64,000 bases of DNA, taken from contig NC_065576.1 in the NCBI RefSeq assembly GCF_937616625.2, forward strand, positions 18,564,001 through 18,628,000, given 5' to 3'. Origin of the DNA: Mercurialis annua (lineage: Eukaryota > Streptophyta > Magnoliopsida > Malpighiales > Euphorbiaceae). The notes under the pieces were generated by a model, which ran no database searches, had not been told where the DNA came from, and saw nothing but the letters and a program-made list of their open reading frames with translations. Below, piece after piece: positions 1 through 11,690 of the stretch. The position numbers and the translations under genes were made by a program. Positions within the stretch are counted from its first letter, which is position 1. Every line of letters begins with the position of its first letter.

Positions 1-444
1 TAGCTTGATGATTGATTATTGCTTATGGTTTGAATTAAGAAGCTTTGATATCCATATTAGTGTTGTTGATGAATTCTGCAAATTGGTTTGGGCATGGCGG
101 GGATTTGGATGTTTAAAGGAGGAAGATGGTTAGTTGCCGTTTTTGGTCACCAAAATGTGTTACTTAAATCAATTAAATACTTTAAGTTTGTTTGGTATTT
201 TGTTTTGTTAATATTTGGTCTTCGTTATGATTATAAGTAATATATTGAAAACGATAATTATTTTTATAAATTTAGGTTAATATAATTACTCGGGTAATTA
301 TATTAGCTTTCGAATATCAAAGTGGCTAAATTACAATTTAGTCCCTGAACGTTTCTATAACTTATTTAATTAAGTTTTGGTTAGTAATTTCATATTTTGT
401 TTTAATTATAAACAAAAGCAATTAATTTGATTTCCGATATCAAA

Positions 445-575
445 TTGGCTAAAGTACCGTTTAGTCCCTAATTGGCTAAAGTACCGTTTAGTCCCTAATT
501 GGCTAAAGTACAGTTCCCTGATTGGCTAAAGTACAGATTAGTCCCTAATTGGTTAAAGTACAATTTAGTCCCTAA
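445..575 (+). repeat. 27-bp tandem repeat inside the LTR, five copies
   Basis: Five head-to-tail units start at 445, 472, 499, 522 and 549. Each begins TTGG(C/T)TAAAGTAC and ends in CCCTAA. The third unit is shortened to 23 bp. The equivalent site has two units in the LTR at 32167-32220 and three at 40408-40488, so the repeat number is variable within the family. Confidence 0.9.
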
Positions 576-1283
576 ATTTTTATAAACATAAAATGATTAG
601 ATTTTTGGGTTGTAACTTGGGTTACTAGAAATTGAAGTTATTGAGTTTTGCTTTTAAAATGGATTATTATTTTATCGAATTATTTCGTAAATATAAACTC
701 GGGTTTATATTTGATAAACGTTTGAGTCGGGTTAGACTTGGGTCACCCGACAAGTGAGGTTAGCTTGGTAGTTATTGGTAACTCGGCTAACCCACTATTT
801 GAAAACTATTTATTATTTAAAGTTTGTAAATAATATTTATAGATTGGATCTTAAATAAGAACTCAATAGACTTGTATTAATTGGGCTTTATTACCTATTG
901 GGTATTTTTGTGTTGTTCTGGATTGTTTATTCCGACGTGTTATTTGTGCTAGTCCTATGTGGTGTCTAGTACTCTCTAGAGTTAGGGTCTGTTTTTAATA
1001 ATTATTTTATTTGTCTAGACCCGTCTACTGTTCGTGCTTCAAAGGCGAATCAGGATTAGTTGCTTGCCGGTTATCACGTGGATTAGCAAGCACTGAGTTT
1101 GTACTTACTATTTACCGCTTTATTAAGTAAATTGTTATTTTAATATTAAATATATATACTGTACGTATATTTCGAACTGTTTTTTTATATTATGGCTCTT
1201 AGTTGGAACATGCTACCTAATGGGCATCATTAGGACTGCGTGCGCACCGGTAATGATTTGGGTAAGGTATTTATGGAAATATG

Positions 1284-1408
1284 GTAACTCGGTGTGAGCA
1301 TAGCTCTCGGGACCAAAAAGAGTAACTCGGTGTAGCATAGCTCTCGGGACTCTGGATATGGTAAAAGTGTGGTCAGTGGTAACTCGGTGTAGCTCAGCTC
1401 TCGGGACC
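1284..1408 (+). repeat. Three-copy LTR repeat containing AACTCGGTGT...CTCTCGGGAC
   Basis: Three units of about 28-30 bp lie near 1284-1313, 1322-1350 and 1379-1408, separated by short spacers. The same triplet is present in the other two LTRs of this family (32931-33048 and 41200-41317), so it is a fixed part of the LTR. Function unknown; such direct repeats could be transcription-factor sites, which is inference only. Confidence 0.85.
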
Positions 1409-4400
1409 ATGCCTATTGGATTATATTATTTATTTAGAATTGTGGATTAGGGTTCCAACTATTATTCGTAATATCGTTATTAAATGTTTTAAACGGTTTT
1501 AAAGGTTTTCCACTTGATAAATGTAAATAGTGGTATAAACTCATCTCAGTATATCTGACCCCGTTGTTTTCCTAATTTTTTCCAGGGTTATGATATAAGA
1601 GAGTCTGGTGATCTCCCTATTTACTTTCCTCGGAGGTTTCATTTATTTAGTAAAACTATCAAACTGTTTTATTCTTAGATCGCAGTAGTTAACTAGAAGT
1701 CTTTATTTTATTACAGTTTTTTGTCAGATTGGTCCGACTGGATATATTGCTTTGGCATGTTTATACTGTTTACTCTATTTGCTTTTATGCCATATTGGAG
1801 ACTCGTAGTTGAACGAGTATTTATAATATTAATTGTTGAATATTATAACTGCTAGAATTAGGCTGAAGTCTCAGTTGTCACCCGAGCAACTGTTTTCTTG
1901 CAGGTTTATAATAATTGTATGTTAACTCAAAGGCTAGCTACGGATTTTGGTACTACATTACCCATACCCTAGAGCCGGTTGCGTATCATGAAAATGGGTC
2001 GTGACAGTTTTAAACGTTTGGCTGAAATCGCTAAAATGGGGAAACGTTTGAATTTCTTTCGTAACGTTTGTAAACGTTTAGTTAAAATCGCAAAAGAGGT
2101 GAAATGTTTGGTTTTGTTTCGTAACGTTTGTAAACTTCCCGCTTAAATCGCTAAAAAGATGAAACGTTTGAATTTGTTTCGTAACGTTTGTAAACGTTTG
2201 GCTTAAATCGCTAAAAAGGTGAAACGTTTGGATTGGTTTCGTAACGTTTATAAACGTTTGGCTTAAATTGCTAAAAGGGTGAAACGCTTGGATTTGTTTC
2301 GTAACTTTTGTAAACGTTTGGCTAAAATTTCTAAAAAGGGGAAACGTTTGGATTTGTTTCGTACGGTTTGTAAACGTTTAGCTTAAATCGATAAAAAGAT
2401 GAAACGTTTGGATTTGTTTCTTAACGTTTATAAACGTTTGGCTTAAATTACTAAAAAGGTAAAAGACTTAGATTTATTTCGTAACGTTTGTAAAAGTTTG
2501 GCTTAAATTGCTAAAAAGGTGAAACGCTTGGATTTGTTTTGTTACGTTTGTAACTCGGTGGATTAAATTATTAAAAATGTGAAACGATTGGATTTGTTTC
2601 GTAACATTCGTAAACGTTTGGCTTCAATCGCAAAAAAGGGGAAACGTTTGGATTTGTTTCGTAATGTTTGCAAACGTTTGGCTTAAATCGATACGAAGGT
2701 GAAACGTTTGGATTGGTTTCGTAACGTTTTAAACGTTTGGCTGATATCGCTAAAATGGGAAAACGTTTGAATTTGTTTCGTAACATTTGTAAACGTTGGG
2801 CTATAATCGCTAAATAGGTGAAACGTTTGGTTTTGTTTCGTAATGTTTGTAAACGTTCCGCTTAAATCGCTAAAAAGGTGAAACGTTTGGATTTGTTTCG
2901 TAACGTTAGGCTTAAATTGCTAAAAGGGGAAACGCTTGAATTTGTTTAGTAACGTTTGTAAGCGTTTGGCTAAAATTGCTAAAGAGCGGAAACGTTTCGA
3001 TTTATTTCGTACTGTTTGTAAACGTTTGGCTCAAATCGCTAAAAAGGCGAAACGTTTGGATTTGTTTTGCAAACGTTTATAAACGTTTGGTTAAATTGCT
3101 AAAAAGGTGAAAGACTTGGATTTGTTTCGTAACATTTGTAAACATTTGGCTTATATTGCTAAAAAGGTGAAACGCTTGGATTTGTTTCGTTACGTTTGTA
3201 AGCATTTGGATTAAATTACTAAAAAGGTTAAGCGCTTGGTTTTGTTTCATAACGTTTGTAAACGTTTGGCTTAAATTGCTAAAAATGAGAAACTTTTGGA
3301 TTTTTTTCGTAATATTTATAAATGTTTGGCTTCAATCTTTAAAAAGTTGAAACGTTTGGATTTGTTTCGTAACGTTTGCAAATGTTTAACTTAAATCGCT
3401 AAAAAGGTGAATTGTTTATATTTGTTTCGTAACGTTTTAAACGTTTAGCTGAAATTGCTAAAACGGGAAAACGTTTGAATTTGGTTCGTAACGTTTGTAA
3501 ACGTTTGGCTAAAATCGCTAAATAGGTGAAACGTTTGGTTTTGTTTCGTAACGTTTGCAAACGTTTCCCTTAAATCGCTAAAAAGGTGAAACGTTTGGAT
3601 TTGTTTTGTAACGTTTGGCTTAAATTGCTAAAAAGGGGAAACACTTGAATTTGTTTCGTAACATTTGTAAGCGTTCGGCTTAAATTGATAAAAAGGTGAA
3701 AAACTTGGATTTGTTTCGTAACATTTGTAAATATTTGGATTAAATTGCTAAAAAAGTGAAACGCTTGGATTTGTTTCGCAACGTTTCTAAACCTTTGGCT
3801 TAAATTGCTAAAAAAGTGAAACATTTTGGATATGCTTCATAACCTTTGTAAACGTTTGGCTTAAAATCGCTAAAAAGGTGAAACGTTTGGATTTTTTTCG
3901 TAACGTTTTAAATGTTTAGTTTTGTTTTGTAACGTTTGTAAACGTTTGTCTTAAATCGCTAAAGAGGTGAAACATTTGGATTCTTTTCGTAACGTTTGTA
4001 AATATTTGGCTTAAATCGCTAAAAAGTTGAAACGTTTGGATTTGTTTCGAAATGTTTGTAAACATTTGGCCTAAATCGCTAAAAAGGTGAAACATTTGGA
4101 TCTGTTTCGTAACGTTTGTAAAAGTTTGGCATAAATTTCTAAAAAGGTGAAACGTTTGGATTTGTTTCGTATCGTTTGTAAACGTTTCGCTTAAATCGCT
4201 AAAAATGTGAAATGTTGGGATTTGTTTCGTAACATTTGTATACGTTTCACTTAAATTGCTAAAAAGGTGAAATGCTTTGATTTGTTTCGTAACATTTGTA
4301 TACGTTTGGCTTAAATTGCTAAAAAGGAGAAACGCTTGTATTTGTTTCGTAACGTTTGTAAACATTTGGCTTAAATTGCTAAAAATGGGAAACGTTTGGA

Positions 4401-5242
4401 TTTGTTTCGTGACATTTTAAATGTGTTTTTTTTGTTTCGTAACGTTTGTAAACGTTTGGCTTAAATCGCTAAAAAGGGGAAACGTTTGGATTTGTTTCGC
4501 AACGTTTGTAAACGCTTGGCATATATCGCTAAAAAGGTGAAACGTTTGGATTTGTTTACTAACGTTTGTGAATGTTTGGCTTAAATTGCTTAAAAGGTGA
4601 AATGCTTGGATTTGTTTCGTAATGTTTGTAAAAGTTTGGCTTAAATCGCTAAAAAGGTGAAACGCTTGGTTTTTTTTCGTAGCGTTTATAAATGTTTGGC
4701 TTAAATCGCTACAAAAGTGAAACGTTTGGATTTGTTTCATACTGTTTGTAAACGTTTGTCTTAAATCTCTTAAAAGGTGAAACGTTTGTATCGCAATGTT
4801 TGTAAACGTTTTTGTTAAATTGCTAAAAAGGTGGAAACGCTTGGATTTGCTTCGTAACGTTTGTAAGAGTTTGGCTCAAATTACTAAAAAGGTGAAAAGC
4901 TTGGTTTTCTTTCGTAACGTTTGTAAACTTTTGGCTTAAATTGCTGAAAATGGGAAACATTTCGATATGTTTCGTAACGTTTGTAAACATTTGGCTTCAA
5001 TCACTAAAAAGGTGAAACGTTTGGATTTTTTTCGTAGCGTTTGTAAACGTTTGGATTCAATTGCTAAAAAGGTTAAACACTTGGATTTGTTTCGTAACGT
5101 TTGTAAACGTTTGGTTTATATTGTTAAAAAGGTGAAACGCTTGGATTTGTTTCGTAACATTTGTTAACGTTTGGCTTTGTTTCGTAACGTTTGTAAACGT
5201 TTGGCTTAAATCGCTGAAAAGGTGAAACGTTTGAATTTTATT

Positions 5243-5310
5243 CGTAACGTTTTAAACGTTTGGATATGTTTCAGAACGTTTGGATTTGTTTCGTAACATT
5301 TATAAAGTTT
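5243..5310. repeat. Satellite monomer carrying two extra half-monomers
   Basis: Here the half-unit GTTTGGAT(T/A)TGTTTC..AACGTTT occurs three times in succession without the intervening CTTAAATCGCTAAAAAGG half. This is the clearest example in the left block of the satellite expanding by half-monomers, at the shared AAACGTTTGG core. Confidence 0.7.
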
Positions 5311-5807
5311 TGGCTTCAATCATTAAAAAAGGTGAAACGTTTGGATTCGTTTCGTAAGGTTTGGCTTAAATTGCTAAAAAGGTGAAACGCTTGGATTTGT
5401 TTCGTAACGTTTGTAACATTTAGCTTAAATTTCTAAAAAGGTGAAACATTTGGATTTGTTTCATAACCTTTGTAAATGTTTGTCTTAAATCGTTAAAAAG
5501 GTGAAACATTTGGATTTTTTTTAGTAATGTTTGTAAACATTTGGCATAAATTGCTAAAAATGTGAAACGCTTGGTTTTGTTTCATAATGTTTGTAAACGT
5601 TTGGCTTAAATTGCTAAAAAGGTGAAACATTTGGATTTGTTTCATAAAGTTTGGCTTAAATTGCTAAAAAGGGGAAATGTTTGGATTTGTTTGGTAATGT
5701 TTGTAAATGTTTGACTTAAATTGCTAAAAAGGAGAAACGTTTGGATTTTTTTCGTATCGTTTGTAAACGTTTGGCTTAAATCGCTAAAAAGGTGAAACGT
5801 TTGGATT

Positions 5808-5812
5808 TGTTT
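5808..5812 (+). other. Target-site duplication TGTTT, left copy
   Basis: The five satellite bases TGTTT directly precede the LTR start at 5813 and recur as 18614-18618 directly after the last LTR. Removing the element and one copy restores a normal monomer reading GGATTTGTTTCGTA. Confidence 0.93.
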
Positions 5813-6044
5813 TGTAACACCCCGTATTTTTTCGGCTTGTTACGATGAGTTTTTCAATGTGTTTTGGGTTGATGTTTGGTGGTTTAGTTCCGTGGAACTT
5901 TGGTTTAGGTTGCACAATAGTTATTTCGATGTTTGGGCTTGTTTTGAGTGTGGTTTGGGCCGTGTGGATCGACCTTGGGCTTAAGGCCGAGAAAATAAAT
6001 AATTTTGGAAGCAGGGGGTGTATCACGGGCGTGACAGGAGCATC
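5813..6044 (+). mobile_element. Truncated LTR (first 232 bp) of the LARD-like element
   Basis: It starts TGTAACACCCCG exactly as the LTRs at 8494 and 15792 and matches them up to GGAGCATC at 6044. I noticed a single mismatch to the middle LTR (GGGGGTG against GGGGATG). It then jumps directly into internal sequence equivalent to 13342. TATA box and all downstream LTR sequence are lost. Confidence 0.93.
6042..6044 (+). other. Deletion junction with 3-bp microhomology (ATC)
   Basis: The LTR side continues CATCACGG in the intact copies (8722-8729) and the internal side is preceded by GTTATCGG (13336-13343). Both share ATC, so the deletion joined at ATC. By comparison with the intact unit about 4.6 kb is missing: the remaining 2.6 kb of LTR and about 2 kb of internal region including the primer-binding site. 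The LTR breakpoint lies in the loop of an inverted repeat (GTATCACG at 8701-8708, CGTGATAC at 8731-8738). Confidence 0.85.
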
Positions 6045-8493
6045 GGTTTGAATTGTTATGTTAGTATCACATGATTTGTTGGATTGCAAGTAAGGATTGA
6101 GAAATGTTTTTGAGGTTATAGAGTGCACATCTCACGAAGTGAAACGTCTAGCAAATGTTTTATTGAGAAACTGATTTCAAATGAAACTTTTTGAAAGTAT
6201 TTGAAATGTTTTATCACGTAATTGTGCCCAGACATATCATGAACATGCATTTTTGTATGTCACGAATAGGGGATTTCATTGAGCACTAAGTATGTTCACT
6301 AAATAATAAGAAAATAAGTAATTTGTACATGCATAATGGTACATGCATCACGTGCATTGAAATGGTTAGAGTTGGATGCAACTCTTTGGGGATGAGAGGT
6401 GTCATCACCCTGGCACACAATTATGTAAAATGGATTTCAGCAATAAAGAGTTTTTGAGAAAAATGTTTTGAAACGAACTCGCGAGTCACTTTGGGATAAA
6501 TGTATTTATAAGGTTGGATTTCAAATGATTTTGAAACTGTTACTGAAAGGTAGCTAAACAAAATACTCTGTGATGATGGTGGTGAATTGAGGACGATTAT
6601 GTTATGAGTGATTGGTTTGTAGTATCATAAATTTTGTACTTGGTAGGGAGTAAGAATGAATATAACATTGCAGTCGAGTTATTGTTGTAATAAGTATGAT
6701 AGGATTTTGAGGTCGGTTTGGAAGGCTTTTGTGTTAACTTCCGATTTATGATTTGAGGTTATTAGATTAAGGGATTTGGTTATGCTCGACGTGTGTGTTT
6801 ACGCCGTGATTTTAAAGGAAGTTTGTTTTTACATATTCGTTTTTGTATAATGTTTTGGCATACTCGTATAAAAAATATTGTGTGGAAAAAAAAAGATTTT
6901 CTTTACAAATATTTTCTATTTTGACAAAAGGATAAATTTTTATCAAGCATTGATTTAAAGAGAATAAAAATTTTGTTAGTTGAACTATTTTATATATTTG
7001 CAAACTTATATTGAAAGTAAGGTGTAACTCCGGAATTCAAAATACGGATATTTTGAAAATGTTGATGTGTTTACAAATTGGAGGTTTTTCCAATAGTAAA
7101 AGTATTTTGATTTTAAATATAAAAGGAGTTATAAGATATTAAAATCTTTTAAAGAGAAGTGGGAAGTTGTAACGTTTTGTGATTTGAATTATTTCCCTAT
7201 AAGTTTGGTTTTGAGCATAACCAATGACTCGATTACGGGTGAATGTGATCTAGATGATCTCTTCTTAGCAAGGTTACAGTTATATTTGGTGAAACAATTT
7301 TGAGAATTTTAGTTTGGTTCGGATTTATGAGTTAGTTGATTTGAGAATCGCGATGAGTAGGTTTCGACAACAAAGGTTGGTTGGTCAATACTGATTGTGA
7401 ATTTTTGTTGTTAAAAATTTAATATCGCTTCGTTTGATTGTTGAACATTTTGTGTGCAGAATAAAAATTTGGTTTGTGTATAAAAAAATTGTATGTATGT
7501 TTGTGTTAGTTACTTTGGGTAACTTCGGGATGTATGCTTTCTTATTGTATGAGTGGAAGGATCATTCTGAATGAGTCGGTTTGTATGTAACTTGGAGATT
7601 CGTTATCATAGATTAAAGTGATTTATTCTTTGGAATATCCGTATGTGAGTATGTGTTTATTAATTCGTTAAGGTTGATGGTCTTGTCGAGCTTAGTCCTT
7701 GTCGTGTGTACAACTCGATTTTCATGATGTTATAAGGTTGGCTGATTTATATTGGTGAGAACCTTATCTAGTTAATTATTTACTAGACCGTTCGTTTGAT
7801 ATGACGAATTTATTTATATCTTTGATATGGGATAAAAGGTGTAGAGATGTTAAGTAGGTGGCAAGGATTGCATGATGTTATTAATGGGGATTTCGAGGTT
7901 TTCATTTGAAGTATTAGATTTTGGTATTGTAAGAATTGCGATTTGAGTTTCGGGCTTGTCCTTGCACCTTGTCAAGGTTGTCTTGATAGCTGTTAGAACT
8001 CGAACTAGTTTAGTAACCTTCCTTGTGAGCATGTTTAATATTTATAATTGAATAATCTTGGAGGTTTATATTTTGTTTAATCAAGTAATAGTTGGAGTAT
8101 TGAACTGTCGAATTTATAATTTTGCACATACGTGGTGTGGAAATTTGAGTTGTTGTTTTATGTAAGTGGTGAATTGAGTTATCAATCGAGGTACAACGTG
8201 TCGAGTTGTGGTTACGCAAGTGCGTAGGTTGATGAGTGGAGGTATGCCTATGGTTTGAGTTTTATTTGGTTATATAGTTGGGGAGTATACTTAGGGGACG
8301 GAGTCCATTATGTGGAATTGTTATCTTTCTTTCCTTGAGGTACGTAGGGTTTAGCGCTGCTTCGAATGTTCGATGCTATTTTAGTACTTTGGATTTGTGT
8401 TATATGTTCTACTTTGGTCGCTTTGTGCGCGTATATTGTGTTTTGTGCTTTGTGTTAAAATCGAGGACGATTTTGTTTTTAAGTTGGGGAGAA
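6045..8493 (+). mobile_element. 3' part of LARD internal region, duplicated copy
   Basis: It is collinear with 13342-15791 (one extra A there in an A run). By eye I counted about 11 substitutions, so the two copies are under 1% different. It ends with a TCGAGGACGAT motif and the polypurine tract TTGGGGAGAA at 8484-8493. The small ORFs present (up to 83 residues) match no family I recognise and are duplicated only because the DNA is. Confidence 0.92.
8484..8493 (+). other. Polypurine tract TTGGGGAGAA before the middle LTR
   Basis: The purine run GGGGAGAA lies immediately 5' of the LTR start TGTAACACC, the position where plus-strand DNA synthesis primes in LTR elements. The same ten bases precede the LTRs at 15792 and 39067. 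Confidence 0.85.
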
Positions 8494-8700
8494 TGTAACA
8501 CCCCGTATTTTTTCGGCTTGTTACGATGAGTTTTTCAATGTGTTTTGGGTTGATGTTTGGTGGTTTAGTTCCGTGGAACTTTGGTTTAGGTTGCACAATA
8601 GTTATTTCGATGTTTGGGCTTGTTTTGAGTGTGGTTTGGGCCGTGTGGATCGACCTTGGGCTTAAGGCCGAGAAAATAAATAATTTTGGAAGCAGGGGAT

Positions 8701-8764
8701 GTATCACGGGCGTGACAGGAGCATCACGGTCGTGATACACCATCACGGCCGCGATTCAGTCATC
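8701..8764 (+). promoter_or_regulatory. Palindrome cluster upstream of the LTR TATA box
   Basis: GTATCACG (8701-8708) pairs with CGTGATAC (8731-8738); inside and beyond it ATCACGGTCGTGAT and CATCACGGCCGCGATT are near-palindromic variants of one motif. The stretch is much richer in CG than the rest of the LTR. Its place about 100 bp upstream of the TATA box suggests a U3 enhancer or a hairpin; this is inference. Confidence 0.5.
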
Positions 8765-8802
8765 TCGGGCGCGACGCGGCACTGTAGGGTTCGCTATTTT
8801 GA

Positions 8803-8810
8803 TATAAATA
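8803..8810 (+). promoter_or_regulatory. Probable LTR TATA box (TATAAATA)
   Basis: TATAAATA lies 310 bp into the LTR, downstream of the CG-rich palindromes and upstream of a pyrimidine-rich stretch. It is conserved at 16101-16108 in the right LTR. It is the best core-promoter candidate, placing the U3/R border near 8840. Confidence 0.6.
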
Positions 8811-11318
8811 GCTCATTAACTCGATTCTTTCAGCCCTTTTTCACCCTATCAGATCTAATGCGACCCTACACTCAGATAAACCCTATTTTTATCATTCCTT
8901 TATGATCCTTGATGGTTTTTTTAACAATTGATTGGTGATTGTTTATCCGTTTTGCGATTTCTACGCGTTTTGCTTGTGGTGTTCTTCGTTGGTGTGATTG
9001 TGACTCTTGTTGCTTCTGGTCCAGACCCTTTCCTAAGGTTTAATACTTATATAATCTTGTTATTCTCCATTCTAAGGTAATGATTTCCATCTCTTATGTA
9101 TTGGTGAATCGTTGTCATGTGTTTTGCGTAGAATTGCATGATTTAGGGTGTTTTGGAGTTTGGAACTTTATGATTAATGGTCTGAGATTTATGATTTGAA
9201 TATTATGTTTTAAATGGAGTTTAATATGATTATAATATGATGTATCATGATTGGAATTGGATTTGCATGATTTAAACAACGAATTGGCTAATTCTAGGTT
9301 TGTATGAAATTGATTCGTTTAGTGATTTGTTAAAGTGTTGAATCTGAGTTATTTGGGATATTATGTGGTTATACTACAATAGCTAATGATCTAATGAGTT
9401 AGGATCTAGAAGTGAGAATTGGGTTTGATCTATGTTGTAAAAATCTCTACGATTTGTGAAATTGACAATTTTACGAAAGTTAAACGCTACGATTGCAAAT
9501 TGGTTTTCAAATGCTATACCTACTGATCTAATATTTTCTATATGATGTTTTGATGTTTTTAAATCAGTAGTATCACACTTTGGTTCATCGATTGTTGGTT
9601 TTGAATCGTTTGGCTAGTTTAGGCAATTTTCGGCAAATTGCCAAATTTGATTATTTGAGTGCTTTGGCTTAATATTGGTTTTGATCAAATTGTTAATGGA
9701 TGTAAATACGTTTTATAAACTATTTTGGACATTTATAAAATGTCAGTTTTATCTTATGTTGTTTGGTAATCGATGGTTGAAATGGTATATAAGTTATGGT
9801 CAATTTTACAAAGGTGTTATGGCTATATAATTTAATATTTCAGATTTAAGTTTAAACCTTTAAAAGGTGTTTAAATCCAATTGATTGCATTTAAGGTGAC
9901 ATTTTTAAGTGAGGTATACTTTGGGTGAAACTTGCCAAGTGTTGGCAAGCTATGTGGCTTATTGCTTTTAAGGTTGGCATTGTTAAGTTAGGGATTGAGT
10001 TCTTATTTTCAAATGATTTTGGTTTTATATAAGGATTGGTTTTAAACTCTGGTTTTCACTTTAGCTTATGGTTGGGTCGGGTTAGACTTGGGTCGCCCGA
10101 CATGTTGTGTTGAGCTATACTGCAGTTAAGGCTAACACACTACTTTGGAAAACTCTTTGGTTTAAAAGAACTATTTAAGTTATGGAAAGGAATTCGGTTT
10201 TGTTTTTAAGGATAAGAACTCATCTAAGCTAACTTGCCTAAATTGTTTAAAGTGAAAGATGTAAATTCTTTGGTTTGTTTGTTACATGGATGTTTACCTT
10301 ACTTGGGTTGTACGTTAGTTGTGTTCAAGATGCTAGTCCTATGTGGTGTATAGTATTCTTAGAGTTAGGGGTTGAATTGATTTTAACTTATGCTTTATTT
10401 CTTAGACCCGTTGACTGCTCGTGCTTCGGAGTCGAACCAGGTTTAGTTGCTTGCCAAGTTATCACGTGGATTCGCAAGCAGTGAGTTTATAGTGTTATTT
10501 ACCGCTTTATTAAGTACCGCAATTATTTTAGTATATCAAATGTTTATGAACTGTTTTAAGCGATTATGGATCTGGATTGAAACGAGCTACTCGATAGGCT
10601 AGTATCGAGACTGTGTGCACCGGTAAGTACTCTAGGATCGGCAGACTAATGTCTTGCTTACGCTGGTATATGACGAGGATTTTTTCCCGTCCACTCTGGG
10701 TTTTCAGTATGCTATGTCATACTTACGCTGGTATCATTTCAATATTGTATTTCCATAATCTTATATATATTAGTATAAAAGGATTTGTTTTAAGGGTTTT
10801 AAACTTAATAAATGTAAATAGCATTATGAACTCATCTCAGTATATCTGACCCCGTTGTTTTCCCAATTTTTCCAGGCTTATGGTTTTGAGAGCGTTGGTT
10901 ATCTCCGATTTCTTTGATTCCTCGGAGGTTTTTATGTTATTTCAAACTAGTCAACTGTTTTATACTCTTAGACCGCAGTAGAACTAGTTAGTCATTCATG
11001 ATTGTTTTATACTTTGGTTTGTCGGAGTGGTCCGACTATATTTTCATCGATGTTGGCATGTTATACATTGGGTTTGATTTATATAAGGCATGCTTATATT
11101 CTCGAGTTTTAGCCGAGCATTTCAGATATTTAAGTTATTTATTTAAGTTGTTATATAAACTGCTAGATTCAGGTTGTTGTATCGGTTGCCCCCGAACAGT
11201 GTTTTCTGCAGGTTTAAGTGTTTGAATGTTTATCCGCGAGGCTTGCTACGGGTTTTGGTCCGACCATACCCATACCCTAGCGCCGGTCGCGATCCATGAA
11301 ATTGGGTCGTGACAAAGT

Positions 11319-11330
11319 TGGTATCAGAGC
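11319..11330 (+). other. Primer-binding site, initiator tRNA-Met type
   Basis: TGGTATCAGAGC begins four bases after the LTR end. It is complementary to the 3' end of plant initiator methionine tRNA, the usual minus-strand primer of Tekay-type and many other plant LTR elements. The same 12 bases lie at 33648-33659 in the autonomous element. Confidence 0.93.
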
Positions 11331-11560
11331 TTTGGTTTCAAACCAAGGCCATTTTGCATGTTATGTGCTTACTGGTTTAAGGCATGCTAAGTGTTGTTGT
11401 TGTGTCATAGGATCTACTGCGGAATTAGGATTCAAGTCTTGTCTTTTGAAATGTCATCTTTTGTTTTCAAAACTTTCTACCTTCATTTATAGGAATGTTG
11501 AGTGTCGGTCTTATGTGTTACTGATGCTTTATTTTGAAATGTTTATTGCTTATACATTGC

Positions 11561-11690
11561 GTGATTTGTTGGCTGTTATGCCATATATGAGATATACTTT
11601 GGGTGATTTGTTGGCGGTTATGCCATATATGAGTTATACTTTGGGTGATGTTTTATTCGTTCTTGTACCTTATATGGTGTTTACCTCGGG
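11561..11690 (+). repeat. 42-bp tandem repeat in the LARD leader (three to four units)
   Basis: Units start at GTGAT in 11561, 11603 and 11645, with a degenerate fourth start at 11690. Units one and two differ at a few positions only (TTGGCTGTTATG against TTGGCGGTTATG, GAGATATAC against GAGTTATAC). The period is a multiple of three, which keeps a forward frame open by chance. Confidence 0.85.

Larger units (their letters stand above)
1..2006 (+). mobile_element. 3' part of an older Tekay-like LTR (solo LTR or 3' LTR of an element outside the window)
   Basis: This stretch aligns with the last 2 kb of the LTRs at 30806-33643 and 39067-41912. Shared landmarks in the same order are the repeated TTGGCTAAAGTAC...TTTAGTCCCTAA units, the block GACTTGGGTCACCCGACAAG, CTAGTCCTATGTGGTGTCTA, three GTAACTCGGTGT...CTCTCGGGAC units, ATCTGACCCCGTTGTTTTCC and the terminal GGGTCGTGACA. 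The LTR ends in CA at 2006 and satellite starts at 2007. It is clearly more diverged from the other two LTRs than they are from each other, so it is an older insertion. The 5' end lies outside the window, so I cannot tell a solo LTR from the 3' LTR of a full element. The five bases after it (GTTTT, 2007-2011) are the expected target-site duplication. Confidence 0.88.
2007..5812. repeat. 60-bp satellite array, left block (about 63 monomers)
   Basis: The repeat is head to tail with a 60-bp period. The typical monomer is GTAAACGTTTGG, then CTTAAATCGCTAAAAAGG, then TGAAACGTTTGG, then ATTTGTTTCGTAACGTTT. This block is noisier than the arrays to the right: more substitutions, several short monomers that lost about 10 bp (TTCGTAACGTTTGG or AAAGTTTGG in place of the full GTTTGTAAACGTTTGG), and several half-monomer additions (for example near 3905, 4412 and 5253). 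I could not follow the long higher-order repeat of the right-hand arrays into it. The block ends at the TGTTT target site of the next retroelement and resumes in phase at 18614. No gene is supported in it. Confidence 0.97.
8494..11314 (+). mobile_element. Complete LTR (2821 bp) of the LARD-like element, middle copy
   Basis: It begins TGTAACACCCCG and ends GGGTCGTGACA, giving canonical TG...CA ends. It is followed by a primer-binding site and preceded by a polypurine tract, so it serves as 3' LTR of the left unit and 5' LTR of the right unit. It differs from 15792-18613 by about eight substitutions noticed by eye and one T in a T run (9-10 kb region). A TATAAATA box lies at 8803-8810. From about 10070 to the end it is recognisably related to the Tekay LTR (GGGTTAGACTTGGGTCGCCC, TGCTAGTCCTATGTGGTGT, GACCCCGTTGTTTTCCCAAT, CCCATACCCTAGCGCCGGTC), whereas the first half is unrelated. 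Confidence 0.95.

Noticed and set aside
4967..5167. Forward-strand ORF with FRNVCKRL repeats
   Set aside because: Open only because a few monomers changed GGCTTAAAT to GGCTTCAAT or GGTTTATAT; same satellite artefact.
3570..5812. Reverse-strand ORFs of 60-160 codons with 20-residue repeats (similar ones throughout 18614-30805 and 41913-64000)
   Set aside because: They follow from a 60-bp period free of stops in that frame, start and end wherever a monomer mutates, occur in more than one frame at once, and show no start context or conserved ends.
5845..6051. 68-69-codon forward ORF starting MSFSMCFGLM, repeated at 8526 and 15824, and a reverse ORF over the same DNA
   Set aside because: Lies in the first 250 bp of each LARD LTR; the repetition reflects the LTR copies, both strands are open, and there is no recognisable domain.
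9140..9150. TTTAGGG plant telomere-like motif
   Set aside because: Single occurrence inside an LTR with no tandem array.
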